Source of the DNA: Symbiodinium microadriaticum
Taxonomy: Eukaryota; Sar; Dinophyceae; Suessiales; Symbiodiniaceae
DNA length: 64,000 bases
NCBI GenBank assembly: GCA_001939145.1
Contig: LSRX01000365.1
Coordinates: 539,864-603,863 of the forward strand
Direction: 5' to 3'
The notes under the pieces were generated by a model. It did not search any database and was not told where the DNA came from. It saw nothing but the letters and a program-made list of their open reading frames with translations. Each line of letters starts with the position of its first letter. The stretch's first letter is position 1. The position numbers and the translations under genes were made by a program. Shown here in pieces: positions 10,818-21,050 of the stretch.

Positions 10818-11900
10818 ACTCGGACGAGCCTAGGCCAGGATGTTTGGTACGGAGCGAAAGCACTGAGGGGTATGGTCATGTGGGGTTTTGGGGCATGGTG
10901 GTGATCCTTGTGTATCCGTGGGCTAGAAAGCTTTTCCGAAGGCAAACGCTCCCGTCTGCCGCTGCCGACGTTGCACCCGAAACCTGCTGTGACTCGGCTG
11001 AACACGATACTCAAGTATGAATGCCGCCATAAATCAAACCCATCCGCATACCGGGAAACGTCCAAACAGCGAAAAATATCGCCCGGACTCTCGTTGTCCC
11101 TACATGGCGATGATGGTGACGATGGTGCTTGTGGCGACTTTAAGTGTTGTTTTGCTTGTGCCCGCCCTTTGTACAATAGGTCCGTGCTAGGTGGAATACC
11201 ACACGAATTCACAACTCAGAATAGCCCACATAGCAACAATCAAAGCATGCACCGACCCTGCACCAATACAACATCCTACCACCTTAAACCGTAGATATCG
11301 CAATCCCCTCCCACCATCATCGATGCCCAGCATGTGGACGTTTGCCAGAGCGTTGATGGCATCCGCAAACATCACGAAAATGAGGATCGCATCCAAAATG
11401 TTGAACACACCTTCCCGAGTTCGTGCACATGGCTTTGAGGTTTAGGGGTTTAGGGTGTAGGGTGCAAGGCTTATGGTTTTGGGGCTTTAAGGTTTCGGGT
11501 TTCGGGCTTAGGGGTTTCGGGTATCGGGCTGACGCTTTCGGGTTCAGGGGAAGTTGGAAAGGTGGTCTACGAGCAGAGCTAGAAGCACTTCTTGGTCAGG
11601 GCTATCCCAACCCACTCTTGGTCATTTTAGTGCGACAGAAATATCAGGGCCTTAATTCTTAGAACAGGGTTTTGGTGCAATAAGGAACCGTAAGACTAGT
11701 ATTGGCAATGATTATATTGCACTTCAGAGTTTCGCGCTGCGGGTGTGATAGTTGAGGGTGGGGTTTTTTGAGTGTTATTGCACAACAGATAACAACCAAA
11801 AATGTGCACCAACGCCTGCAGAAAATTGGGGAGTTACTACTACTGCCTTTCTAACATGACACCCTTTTTTGCATCTGGACTAGTTCAATCGCCAGCAAAC
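10818..11900. other. Flank of the LINE, no gene recognised
   Basis: Holds short open frames of no known family, a GATGATGGTGACGATGGTG low-complexity patch near 11110, a TTTAGGG/TTTCGGG cluster at about 11440-11550, and a degenerate family-D element at about 11648-11725 (CAGGGCCTTAATTCTTAGAA start). Confidence 0.4.
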
Positions 11901-11902
11901 CC

Positions 11903-11931
11903 ACAACCCTAAACCCTAAACCCTAACCCTG
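11903..11931. repeat. CCCTAAA telomere-like array
   Basis: About four CCCTAAA units. About 110 bp to the right a TTTAGGG array begins, giving the outward-facing pair seen throughout the window. Confidence 0.8.
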
Positions 11932-12041
11932 AATCGTGAGCACTATGGAGATGGCGCTTGCTTCGATCGCACTGCAATACGATAAACGTACCGCAACCGT
12001 CTGATTTACATAACCCGGCCGTAGCCGCCCCAACCTCAGGG

Positions 12042-12083
12042 CTTAGGGTTTAGGGTTTAGGGTTTAGGGTTTAGGGTTTAGGG
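12042..12083. repeat. TTTAGGG telomere-like array
   Basis: Six almost perfect TTTAGGG units in tandem. It pairs with the CCCTAAA array at 11903. Confidence 0.9.
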
Positions 12084-13404
12084 CTTTTTAAATGTGTCGG
12101 AGCCTTTCTCCAAAGATCCCAGGCACGCCCAACCTACGGCTTTAGGGATTAGAGCTTAACCTGTCTGATGAAACCCGGCCCCATGTGCCGGAGAGAGCAG
12201 CAATGGTCTAGTGGTTCGTTCTTCAACTGTAAACCTTCAACCCTGACAGCCTCTAAACCCCTAATGGCCTTAACACCCTCAAAACCTACACACCCTCAAA
12301 CCCATAACGCTCTCGAGCCCAAACAACAACAGCCCTGAAACCCCAAACGCCCTTTTCTTGACAAAAATCAAACACCCAAACCTCCCAGCCCCACCCCTGG
12401 CACCTCCTTTGTCAGTGAAGTAGGCCCGGCCTGGTGGCGATCGCAAAAGGATGATTTTAGAGCTTAGTATAGGGTTTTGGGTTTCGACTCGCACACTTGC
12501 ACCAGGGCACGGATTCGTGGGTCGGGATTGCTACGGTGGCACAACAGTGACATGTGGGCACGATAACACAGCAGCAGGCGACCGAGTAAAGCACGTAACA
12601 ACCGAACACCTTTACGACACCCCGAGTACAGACAAAACTCTTCTCACGCGGCACAGCAGAGGAGATCACGGCACCACCGGGGTTTGGGGTTTGGGGCAGC
12701 TCCCCGAGCCCTCAATCGCTTGAAAGCCTTCACCAGCTGTAACTATGACAATACCCGATACCCAGGCGTGACCTGGATTCGAATCATCAACAAGAGGTTT
12801 CGCTTGCGGCGGACGGGCTTAAGTCACTGGCGGAAAGAACTCAAGGGCCTTACTTGCTGTGCAGTATCCTAGGAACTGAAGGAACACCAGAAATTTTTAG
12901 GGTTACCTACGCTACTGCTAGGAAAAAGGTGGCACAACAGTCTGCGACTTCCATATGGCTCGCAGGGCGCGGCGTGGCCCCGGTTGTCATGCAGCTAAGG
13001 CTTAAAGCTCGCACTCAGAGGCTTAGGGTCAAGGCTTGAGCTACTGCCTGCCATTAACCCCTACGAAAAGCATCCTTTCTACAAGGACGCCTAAATAAGG
13101 CACCCCTAACGTCAAGAAACTTCCGAATCTTGAGTCTTCTAGCCTTCGTCGGTCATTTATTGGAAGCGAGGTGGTTCGTGGACTCGCACCAAGGAGATGA
13201 CAGTGCTAGCCATTCACACGGGAACGGAGAACCAGGCATGGAAACAGAGCTCTGATAACGACAAAGGCAATAACCACAACGGAACAAGAGAATCAAGAGT
13301 AGCAACAGCAACAGCAGTATGGGCACGACAAAAGGCGTTACGACGCTTTTCGAGCTGAGGGCTGAAAGAGTCCAAGGATTTGGATTTGCGCTGCCATCCT
13401 GATT
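12084..13404. other. Gene-poor stretch
   Basis: Telomere-like CCCTAAA-related units at 12240-12330, one copy of the dispersed TTTCGACTCGCACAC motif at about 12480, and short open frames with no recognisable family. Confidence 0.35.
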
Positions 13405-13541
13405 CTACGGTTGATGATATAAATCCTGCATTACCCATAATTTGGATTTAGGGTTTAGGGCTTAGGGCTAAGGGGGACCGTACCATAACCCCCATAGTTT
13501 AGGATCATTAAGGTAATGTAGGGCTTGTATCATGAACGGTA
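13405..13541. mobile_element. Palindromic MITE-like element, family A, with telomere-like insert
   Basis: The left end CTACGGTTGATGATATAAAT and the right end TTGTATCATGAACGGTAG are inverted copies. Inside, CCTGCATTACCCATAA pairs with AAGGTAATGTAGG. Compared with the copies at 43781 and 55124, part of the middle is replaced by TTTAGGG/CTTAGGG units at about 13441-13475. Confidence 0.7.
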
Positions 13542-13848
13542 GTTCTGTCCGTCCTGAAGCCGCCACACGGAGCACCAACTCAGCCAAGAACCTGAGGTCG
13601 GGACGCTGTCTTCATTGACATGTAATGTAGGATCCTGATTAAGAAACCCTGGCCCCTTCTAGGGTTTGGGGTTGAGGGGTTTAGGCGGTCAAGGGTTATG
13701 AGGGGTTGGGGAAGTTTAGGGCCTTGGGGCTTATAGTAGAAGTTGTAGAAGCCATAAACTTGGAACATCATAATCCTCATGTCCTTAAGGTAGAGTATAA
13801 GGGATCCTAGCATTAATCATCCGAAACCCATGTTCTAACTTTCTGTGG

Positions 13849-14088
13849 ATGTATTATGAAAACCTGGTACTCGTTGCCACTACACTAACTTGTTTGAGTA
13901 ATGTCTACGGCCACACTACCATGTCGAAATTGTGTCGCGTTGTTCCCCCTGTTTCGGAGAGCGAAAGGCGTGTGCCTGGGGATCCTCAAAACGTGAGCAG
14001 CAACAGGTGCCTTGTTGATTTTACTGGGATGCTTGCTCAAGGAATCTGCAGATATAAACGCGAAGCAAGGATGCCCTCAACAAAATAG
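13849..14088 (+). CDS. Small open frame with hydrophobic N-terminus, unknown
   Basis: A 79-codon frame starting MYYENLVLVATTLTCLSNVY, which could be a signal peptide, followed by a polar cysteine-containing region (SKLCRVVPP, SSNRCLVDF). No family is recognised and no partner exon was found. It may be chance. Confidence 0.2.
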   Translation: MYYENLVLVATTLTCLSNVYGHTTMSKLCRVVPPVSESERRVPGDPQNVSSNRCLVDFTGMLAQGICRYKREARMPSTK

Positions 14089-14194
14089 CACAGCCGCACC
14101 TTTTGAACCCTACATCCGACTTAGAAACCCCTACTGGTAAACCCTAAACCCTGCTGGTAAACCCTAAACCCTCTGAGGCCCTTTCGGATTTGAC

Positions 14195-14302
14195 ACTAAT
14201 CAGGGCACGCCAGAGCCATGATGAGCTCGATGACGTCATAGACAAATACATCGGCTGTGACCGGGAGGTCCTGATCATTAAGGATGAGTGTGGGATTCAG
14301 GG
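14195..14302. CDS. Candidate exon, unknown protein
   Basis: An exon-sized island between CCCTAAA units on the left and TTTAGG-like sequence on the right. Minus reads TLILNDQDLPVTADVFVYDV then IELIMALACPD and a stop. Plus reads SHDELDDVIDKYIGCDREVL. Both look protein-like, so the strand is unresolved. No family is recognised. Confidence 0.35.
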
Positions 14303-14780
14303 CTTGGGCGGTTTAGACTAAGGTTTGGATAAGTTATAGTATGTTCATAACTAGTAAGGAACCCTAGGGAATAATATTAGAGGTATATGTACAATTAGAA
14401 TAAGGAGCCGTGAGGAAGAAAATTAGCAAATTATCCAAGCCCATGCAGTATGTGATAGGCCCAAATGACACTGCTGGTGCATCCACGTTGCAGCACGAAT
14501 CCCGATGATGACGGCGTTGGCAACGACCACCTTTATGCTGCAAATATGAAACTTTGTGTCAGGGTTTGGGAATAAAGGCTCGACTCTCACAGCATGGCCG
14601 GGTGAGGCTTGAGGGTGTGGTGCTTAGGGCTTATGGTGGTTTAAGGCTTAAGGACTTGTTAGTGCCTGTTCGGGTTCGTGGAACGATCAAGACATGGTTC
14701 ACTGCTCTGGGCAGGTAGGCTCAAGATCTTGTGGCTCGCGTGGTTTTGCCGTCTGCTCCCCGCCCCTTTGCCTCAAAAAG

Positions 14781-14842
14781 CCCCTAAACCCTAAACCCTA
14801 AACCCTAAACCTTAAACCCTAAACCCCTAAACCCTAAACCCA
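14781..14842. repeat. CCCTAAA telomere-like array
   Basis: About eight CCCTAAA or CCCCTAAA units. TTTGGGG/TTTAGG units follow about 95 bp to the right at 14932. Confidence 0.9.
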
Positions 14843-14959
14843 AGCTCTCTGGCCTGAAACCTTCGCACACAGCTGAACTAGAAATCCTGGCCTGGATCCC
14901 TTCTTCTTATGTGCAGGGACTCGAAGCCCGGGTTTGGGGTTCAGGGCTTTAGGTTGTTA

Positions 14960-15780
14960 GGGTTTAAGCAGCCCAAAAACCTCTGTCACTCTGTCCCTCA
15001 AAGGCGCAAGCCGTAAAGCTCCAGCCCCGAATACAACCCGAAACCTCAAACTCAAACCCTAAACCTCCCCTTTGTCAGGTGGAAAAAACCAACCGGAAAT
15101 AATACTCCGGCTGGAAAAGGCTGAAAACCCATACAAAAAAAATCACCGTTCGAAAAGACGGAAGAAACCCCAAACCCTAAACTCTAACCCCTAAACCCCT
15201 AAACCCCTAAACCCTAAGCCCCATCACAGCGAGCGACCAGTGCGCAAGCCATCTCGAAGGCTGGGGTCCTGGCACGGCGACTTAGGGGTTTGGACTCTCG
15301 TGACTCGGACGCTGCAGGCGAGGCTCAGGGGTTTAGGGCTTTAAGGGTTTAGGGTTTAGGGTTTAAGGTTTTGGGTTGGGAAAGCGAGGATCACAAAAAT
15401 AACGACAAGAAGGAATAAACGAATAATCATAGTTCAATCAACTTAGTACGAACAGCAACACATAAAAGCACGCAGAAGGTATGAGTGCGTGAAACTTCAT
15501 CAAAAATGAGATTTGTATTAACACTCGTAATACTACACATACTTTTGACACACAGCAGCAAAGCGATTCCAGCAGGTTTAATAGCTACCAGGGTACAACG
15601 TACTAAACGTCTGTGGGGTCTTGGGTTGCTTAGGCCTATAGGCTTGTAGTATTTAGGGTCTTAGGGTTTGGGGCCAGGGTTTGGGGTTTAGGGTTTAGGG
15701 GGCAGGGTTGGGGTTTAGACTCGCTCAGACTGGCACACAACGTTTCAACAGGGTTCCACAGTCTCAATAGCTATCTGCTT
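14960..15780. other. Telomere-like arrays and A-rich spacer
   Basis: CCCTAAA units at 15171-15220 and TTTAGGG units at 15325-15370 flank an open segment (about 15225-15325; + strand ATSAQAISKAGVLARRL). A second TTTAGGG/TTTGGGG cluster is at 15655-15715. The rest is A-rich with no gene recognised. Confidence 0.4.
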
Positions 15781-16122
15781 GTGCTTAGCAGTTTTTGTTA
15801 ATGGGCACCAAACTTGAGGAATGACTGAAAGAACGTACATTTCAAGCTGAAAACAATGCTAACACTGACAACGTTAATGACGATGCTGCAAGTTACGTCC
15901 ATCATGTTATGGAATTTTGATGATACCATCAGCCTTGGCATTAGCTTAGGACTTCGTCGCTTTTGGAATTGGGAGTTGTAGAATGCTAAAACCATGGATA
16001 CAATGATGCTTCGGAAATGGCATTGGCAAGTGTTCTGCGCCGCAGGTTTGCCTAAGATCAGATTGGGGAACGACAAAGGCCTTGGCCTTGGCAATAAGAC
16101 GGTGTAGTATGATATAAGATAT

Positions 16123-16220
16123 GGGTAGCTCTCTAAATTAGGGTCCATTTTAGGGTCCTTTTTATAAGGGTGCCGTACTATATTGGGGTCGTAAAAGGGG
16201 ACCCTACTTAGAGAACTACG
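16123..16220. mobile_element. Palindromic MITE-like element, family C
   Basis: Starts GGGTAGCTCTCTAAATTAGG and ends CCTACTTAGAGAACTACGC, an imperfect inverted pair. The core TAAGGGTGCCGTACTATATT is shared with the copies at 32809, 42060, 45466 and 53798. A 141-codon frame crossing it is a by-product. Confidence 0.75.
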
Positions 16221-16306
16221 CACATGGGGAAAAAAGGGATCCTGATCCTACTTATCAGACCCTAGACAAGGATCAGACTTCCGTCGCAAAGCCCAACCGG
16301 CCTCAC

Positions 16307-16360
16307 CAGTGCCTGCACCCGGGTTTTCACCGTTGTGGAGCGCGTCTTCTGGAGGTGCTC
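16307..16360 (-). CDS. Candidate exon (EHLQKTR...), unknown protein
   Basis: The minus strand reads CTGAG|GAGCAC at the acceptor and GCACTG|GTGAGG at the donor, both good splice sites. The 18 codons between are EHLQKTRSTTVKTRVQAL. They resemble the start of the island at 44030-44120 (EHLARTRPWQTFKAEARL). Family unknown. Confidence 0.45.
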
Positions 16361-16381
16361 CTCAGATATCAAGGGTACCTT

Positions 16382-16460
16382 ACTAAACCCTCAACCCTAA
16401 AGTCTAAACCCTAAACCCTACTCTAAACCCTAAATCCTAAACCCTATATCCTCAACCCTA
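16382..16460. repeat. CCCTAAA telomere-like array
   Basis: About ten CCCTAAA/CCCTCAA/CCCTATA units. TTTAGAG/TTTAGGG units follow at about 16532, with a short open segment between. Confidence 0.8.
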
Positions 16461-17089
16461 AAGCTCGTCACGTAGACGAGCTTGAGCCCCTGTAGCAGCT
16501 GGCAATTGCTTCCAGACCTAGCAGAAACTCAACGGTTTAGAGTTTAGGGTTTATAGTAAACCTCAAAAAGTTGAAAACCGGAAAAAGGACAAATAGTGCT
16601 GGGATTCCATATACATTACACTTAAGGATTGAGGCTATTGGGTTTCCAACTGTTGGGCTTCTACTGTAGGAGATTGGTATGTAGGATTTAGGGTTCAGGG
16701 TTTAGGGTTAGTTGCGTCTTAGGGGCTTGGGTTTTACAATCTGGGATGAAGAGCACCCGAGCGCCTGAAGAACTGGAATACTGCTTGCAGCGACCGATGT
16801 GGACTTCCCAACCCTGCAACTGCGACCCAAGACCCCCCCGTCCCCTCCCCACCTCGCTAGCTCAGAGTGCAGACAATTCAGCGTTTAGGGTTAGGGGTTT
16901 GGGGTGTAGGCTTTTGTGGGTTCAGGTTGTAGGGCCTAGGGTTTAGGAACCCGAACCTCAAATCCGGAACTGCACACGAAGCTTGAAAAACCCGACCGTA
17001 GCCCCGAATCCCCCAAAATCAAAGCCTCCAACCATTGCAATCTCTAAGCCCTAAACACACCTCAGGCATATAACCCTCCAACATCACAG

Positions 17090-17180
17090 CTAAACCGTAC
17101 ACTCGCCGCTCGGAGCCGCAAACCGATGGCCCACCGAGAGGCATCAATCACCTTCGAGATGGTGTCTGCAGCCTTGTAAT
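17090..17180 (-). CDS. Candidate exon, unknown protein
   Basis: An island between AACCCTCCAAC-type sequence and TTTAGGGC. The minus strand reads DYKAADTISKVIDASRWAIG and then LRLRAASVR. It looks helical and protein-like. No family is recognised. Confidence 0.4.
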
Positions 17181-17625
17181 CGTTTAGGGCTTGGGGTTGG
17201 TTTGTTGGAGGCATCTGTAAGGGCTGCGGGCTTGGAGGGGATCTTACATAGGGCCTGGTGAAGAGTCGGGCTGTTGTTGATGGCGCTTGCTTTTAGAGTC
17301 AAGGATGGTACGCTCGGATTTTTTTAAGAACCTCCCCGTAATAACAGTCAGAAAGGAACCCTTCCATATGGAGTCCCTAACCCAATCTCACAGGTTCCGA
17401 CTTGTGGTCAGAAGCCTGGTTCACCCTGAGTTGCAGGATCACAGTGAGCGGGCAAGGCTAAAGGTATCTGAACTAGGGTTAGAAGTGAGTACAACTCGGA
17501 CTATGGTAAACCCTAAACCCTAAGCCCTACAATGGTGGCCTTAGTTAGTTGCAACCTTACTTGCCAAGCCCCCTGATCCTCTGTGTAAGCCCGCGCTTTC
17601 ATGATGCCCTGTACCCCTAATGCCC

Positions 17626-17645
17626 TCTCTCTCTCTCTCTCTCTC
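17626..17645. repeat. (CT)n microsatellite
   Basis: A short CTCTCT run preceding ORF-poor sequence. Confidence 0.8.
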
Positions 17646-17820
17646 ACGGACTCAGTCACCTGTCAGCCGCGACGCAAAACGCAGCGATCTCGCTCTGTGC
17701 ATGTATCTGAGATGAAGTGAAGTGCGGGAAGCGGGACTGCCGAAACAACTTCAAGGACTTCACAAGCATCGCCCATGCATCTTGAATAAACCTTTACAAC
17801 TAAGCCCTGAGTCTCTAGAC

Positions 17821-18180
17821 ACGCAAACCCTAAACTAAGCCCCAAAGCCTAAACCCTATACCCTAAACCCCTTTTTCCCAAACCCTAAGCCCTAAACCCT
17901 GAAACCCTAAACTAAGCCCCAAAGCCTACCCTAAACCCCTTTTTCCCAAATCCTAAAACCCTAAACCCTAAAACACCCTTTAAAACCCCTAAACCCTAAA
18001 CCCTAACTTCGTAAGCCCTAAAAAAACCCTAAACCCTAAACTAAGCCCCAAAGCCTACCCTAAACCGCTTTTTCCCAAACCCCAAAACCCNNNNNNNNNN
18101 NNNNNNNCCCTAAACCCTAAACCCTAGCACCATAGGCCCTAAAAAAACCCCTAACCCCTAAACTAAGCCCCCAAAACCTG
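17821..18180. repeat. Long CCCTAAA array with a higher-order tandem unit
   Basis: CCCTAAA units alternate with a repeated longer unit containing AACTAAGCCCCAAAGCC and CCCCTTTTTCCCAAA, present about three to four times. It contains the gap at 18091-18107, which probably marks collapsed repeats. Confidence 0.9.
18091..18107. other. Assembly gap, 17 N
   Basis: A run of N inside the telomere-like tandem array. Confidence 0.99.
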
Positions 18181-18185
18181 AACCC

Positions 18186-18254
18186 TTCACCGCCAGTTTC
18201 GCTGAGCAACTCCTCGAGCCCTTACCGAGCTCGCCTCGGATCCTGATGCAATCC
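18186..18254. CDS. Candidate exon flanked by opposite telomere-like arrays
   Basis: About 70 bp between the CCCTAAA array ending near 18180 and the TTTAGGG array starting at 18260. Plus reads FTASFAEQLLEPLPSSPRIL. Minus reads VDCIRIRGELGKGSRSCSAK. Strand is unresolved. Confidence 0.35.
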
Positions 18255-18257
18255 ACG

Positions 18258-18372
18258 GGGGTTTTAGGGTTTAGGGGTTTGGGGGTTTGGGGTTTAGGGT
18301 TTAGGGCTTTAGGGTTTTAGGGTTTGGGGGTTTGGGGGTTTGGGGTTTAGGGTTTAGGGTTTGGGAGTGAGG
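18258..18372. repeat. TTTAGGG/TTTGGGG array
   Basis: About fifteen units, mixing TTTAGGG, TTTTAGGG and TTTGGGG. It is the right-hand partner of the 17821-18180 array. Confidence 0.9.
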
Positions 18373-20280
18373 TTTTTTATGGCCAAGATAGGGGCCTTAA
18401 CAGGGTTTTGGCGTGCGATCGGACAAGAAGTCCGTCCGGGCAAACGAAACTAGAGGGCTTTTTTTTGCCTTACAGAATAGGATTTTTGATGTATCTTATA
18501 ACGATTATGCCGCCGTGGTAGAGGGCTTAGGGCTTACGGTTTAGGGCTTCCAGTCTAGGGCTTAGGGCTTCTTTGGGCCTAGGCCTAGGACTTAAGTTTA
18601 GGGCTTCTTCAGAGTTTAGGGCTTGAAGTTTGGGGTTTTGGCTTCAAGTTTCAAGCTAAGGTTTCAGAGCCTATCGGGCCCATGTTGGGGCATTCGGGGT
18701 GTAATATAAAGGTACGGTTTGAAATCTTAGTCTTGGGGTTTAGGGTTCAGGGTTGGGTTTAAGGGGGGTTTAGGGTTCAAGGCAGTTTCAAGTTCGCGTT
18801 TCGGGGTTTGGTGTTAAGGCTTGGGGCGTGCACAGCGTGTTTGAGTTTAGGGCTTAGGGTTCAAGGTTTTCACAAGGGCCAAGATGACAGATGTACAAGT
18901 TTACAGCTTCATAAAGAGGTCTAAATGAGTCAAGATTAGCCCCTGCATCACGTACTATGCGACACTTAGAGAAGCGTGTCTATTGCGGCTTTTGAAACAA
19001 TAAACTCTGGTGTCTTTTGCCGGGTGGGAGTGTGCAGCAGTTCTTAACTGGCAGATGGCCAACAGATCGGGGTGTTCAGTCCTCTGTTACAGCAGGCCTC
19101 GTACGCAGCAGCCCGGTGTTCAATCCTAAACCCCACACCCTGCACTGGAAGGACCTTAGCTCTAAACCCCCCATGCTCTGAAACCCCTACAGCCTAAACC
19201 CGAAACCCCCACCTGTAGACTCTTCACTGCACACCTTAAATTTAACCTCGAAGCCACTCGAAGCCTCAAACCCGAAAGCTAACCGCAAGGAGGCGTAGCC
19301 GTGGAACTCTTCGTTTCGGTATAACTCATGTACAACAGTTTGTAGGGTCATCGTAAGGCTTGTGTAAAGCTTGACACGGTTTTGAATGGGGTGTCTCAAA
19401 CTTGGTGTCTATCTGAAAGGTTCTACAATGGTTGAAGGAAGACTTCACCACTGGGCTGTAGTTTAAGGGCCCCCCCCCATGAAAACCATCAGGGACATCC
19501 ACAGTCTGCCAAATAGCCATCTAGATGTGCAAGAGGTGTTGAAGTCTCTGGTTCTCGATATGTTCTTTCATGTTCAAGCCGTGGCAGTGGGAGCGGTTTC
19601 ATGAAAATCGACCCAGAGATTGGGGCTTTGGGCTTCGAGTTTGGGATCTATCTAGGGAAACTCTTTTGCGTTCAGAGGTAGGGTCAGGATTGGGTGGCCA
19701 CCGAAGGCAACACATGAGCCCCAGGGCTGAGGGGCTAAGGCCGCTAATACAGGGCCTTAATCATCAGAATGAGGTTTTGGGGTATGCTATACTAAAATAA
19801 AACAAGACGAGGGTTCAGGGTTTACGGACTTCGGATGCAACCTGGCCAGTCCAAAACAGTTCCAAGATTCGCTGCTCACCACTAGCGCCACTCTTCTCCG
19901 TGCCGTGCGATACTAAGCTCTTCTTCGAGATCTTGCGCGGAGAGGGTCCCGAGATATTGCCTGGCACAGCCCACGATTTTGATGTTCGGCCGGCTAAAAA
20001 ACCGTCAAGCCCTGAACCACATGCCTAAGTCCCACGCCCTAAGCTCCATATCCAAAACCCTAAACTCTAAACCTTGCAAACCCCTCCCAGATTTGCACCC
20101 AATAGCCCTGAGCCCTCGACCCCCAGGTGCCCAAGTGCAACATAATCAGAATTGGACTCCTTTGACGTGTCCCTTTTACGGGTTCTGTCAGGGTTACAAC
20201 ACGCGCTCTACCAGGGTTCCATGGCATAAGGTAGTTGGGGGCTTCATCTCTGGAACTTGGTTTTGGGCTTCGGGGCGTGC
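18373..20280. other. Long stretch without a recognised gene
   Basis: Holds GCTTAGGG/TTTAGGG-rich degenerate sequence at 18520-18870, unrelated small frames, and a degenerate family-D element near 19745-19800 (GGGCCTTAATCATCAGAATG). Confidence 0.4.
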
Positions 20281-20346
20281 TACCCTAAACCCTAAACCCC
20301 TAAACCCTAAACCCTAAACCCCTAAACCCTAAACCCTAAACCCTAT
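20281..20346. repeat. CCCTAAA telomere-like array
   Basis: Nine near-perfect CCCTAAA/CCCCTAAA units immediately left of an exon-sized open segment. Confidence 0.9.
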
Positions 20347-20351
20347 AGCTA

Positions 20352-20482
20352 AGTAAACCAGCCCAAGAGAAGACCGTAGAGCCCTACGAAGTCGTCAAAA
20401 CTCTGCCGTGCAGCAGCCACGCTGCCAAGAAGCGTTCCCAAGCCGGACAGACAAGATGCATGTTCAACAGTTTCGCAGGTTG
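20352..20482 (-). CDS. Candidate exon, possibly membrane protein
   Basis: The minus strand reads ETVEHASCLSGLGTLLGSVA and continues AARQSFDDFVGLYGLLLGWF, hydrophobic and protein-like. The + strand is also open (KPAQEKTVEPYEVVKTLPCS). It lies between CCCTAAA (left) and TTTGGGG (right). No family is recognised. Confidence 0.4.
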
Positions 20483-20696
20483 GATTTCAGGGTTTGGGGT
20501 GGTAACAACGACAGCAAAAGCATCATCAGAAGAACATGTGAATGAAACACTCCCAACTTCGAAGCTCGATAATTGTCTCTATGTAATCGGGATAGACCCT
20601 GTGAAAGTCAAAGTTTCGCAGAGAACGAGGACGATGCAAGGGAGGACGGCTTCGAACACGACTGCGATCAAGATTCACTCGGTGCAATACCCTTAC

Positions 20697-20880
20697 AGAA
20701 GCCCTTAAAGACCCCTTTATAGAAGCCCTTAAGGATCCCTTTATAGAAGCCCTTAAAGGATCCCTTTATAGAAGCCCTTAAGGATCCCTTTGTAGAAGCC
20801 CTTAGGATCCCTTTATAGAAGCCCTTTAGAAGCCCTTGAAGGGACCCTATTATCGTACCCTTAGAGAAGCCCTTAGAGAT
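20697..20880. repeat. About 24-bp minisatellite
   Basis: At least six tandem copies of a unit like AGAAGCCCTTAAGGATCCCT followed by TTAT, becoming irregular at the right end. Related units occur near 21740-21880. Confidence 0.9.
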
Positions 20881-20892
20881 CCATGGAACTCC

Positions 20893-20972
20893 TGCAAGGT
20901 TGCCATCGTTGGCTCCGACATCCCATCCAGTCCCGTCGTCGCTCTCGTCCTCTACGTCCTTCCCGGGTTTTG
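20893..20972. CDS. Candidate exon, unknown protein
   Basis: An island before a TTTAGGG array. Minus reads GKDVEDESDDGTGWDVGAND then GNLAG. Plus reads KVAIVGSDIPSSPVVALVLY. Both are plausible, so the strand is unresolved. Confidence 0.35.
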
Positions 20973-20977
20973 ACGGT

Positions 20978-21050
20978 TTTGGGGTTTAGGGTTCAGGGGT
21001 TTAGGGGTTTAGGGGTTTAGGGGTTTAGGGGTTTAGGGTTTAGGATCAAG
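20978..21050. repeat. TTTAGGG telomere-like array
   Basis: About eight TTTAGGG or TTTAGGGG units. Confidence 0.9.

Noticed and set aside
15798..16223. 141-codon minus-strand ORF
   Set aside because: Its first third is a family-C palindrome and the rest has no recognisable family or splice context.
18630..18655. Second spliced-leader relic (TTTTGGCTTCAAG)
   Set aside because: Only the 3' half resembles the leader, with an extra base, and it sits in TTTGGGG-rich sequence where such a match is easy.
20893..20972. Glycosyltransferase-like GSDIP motif on the + strand
   Set aside because: Only one short motif fits, the island is equally open on the minus strand, and no flanking domain sequence was found.
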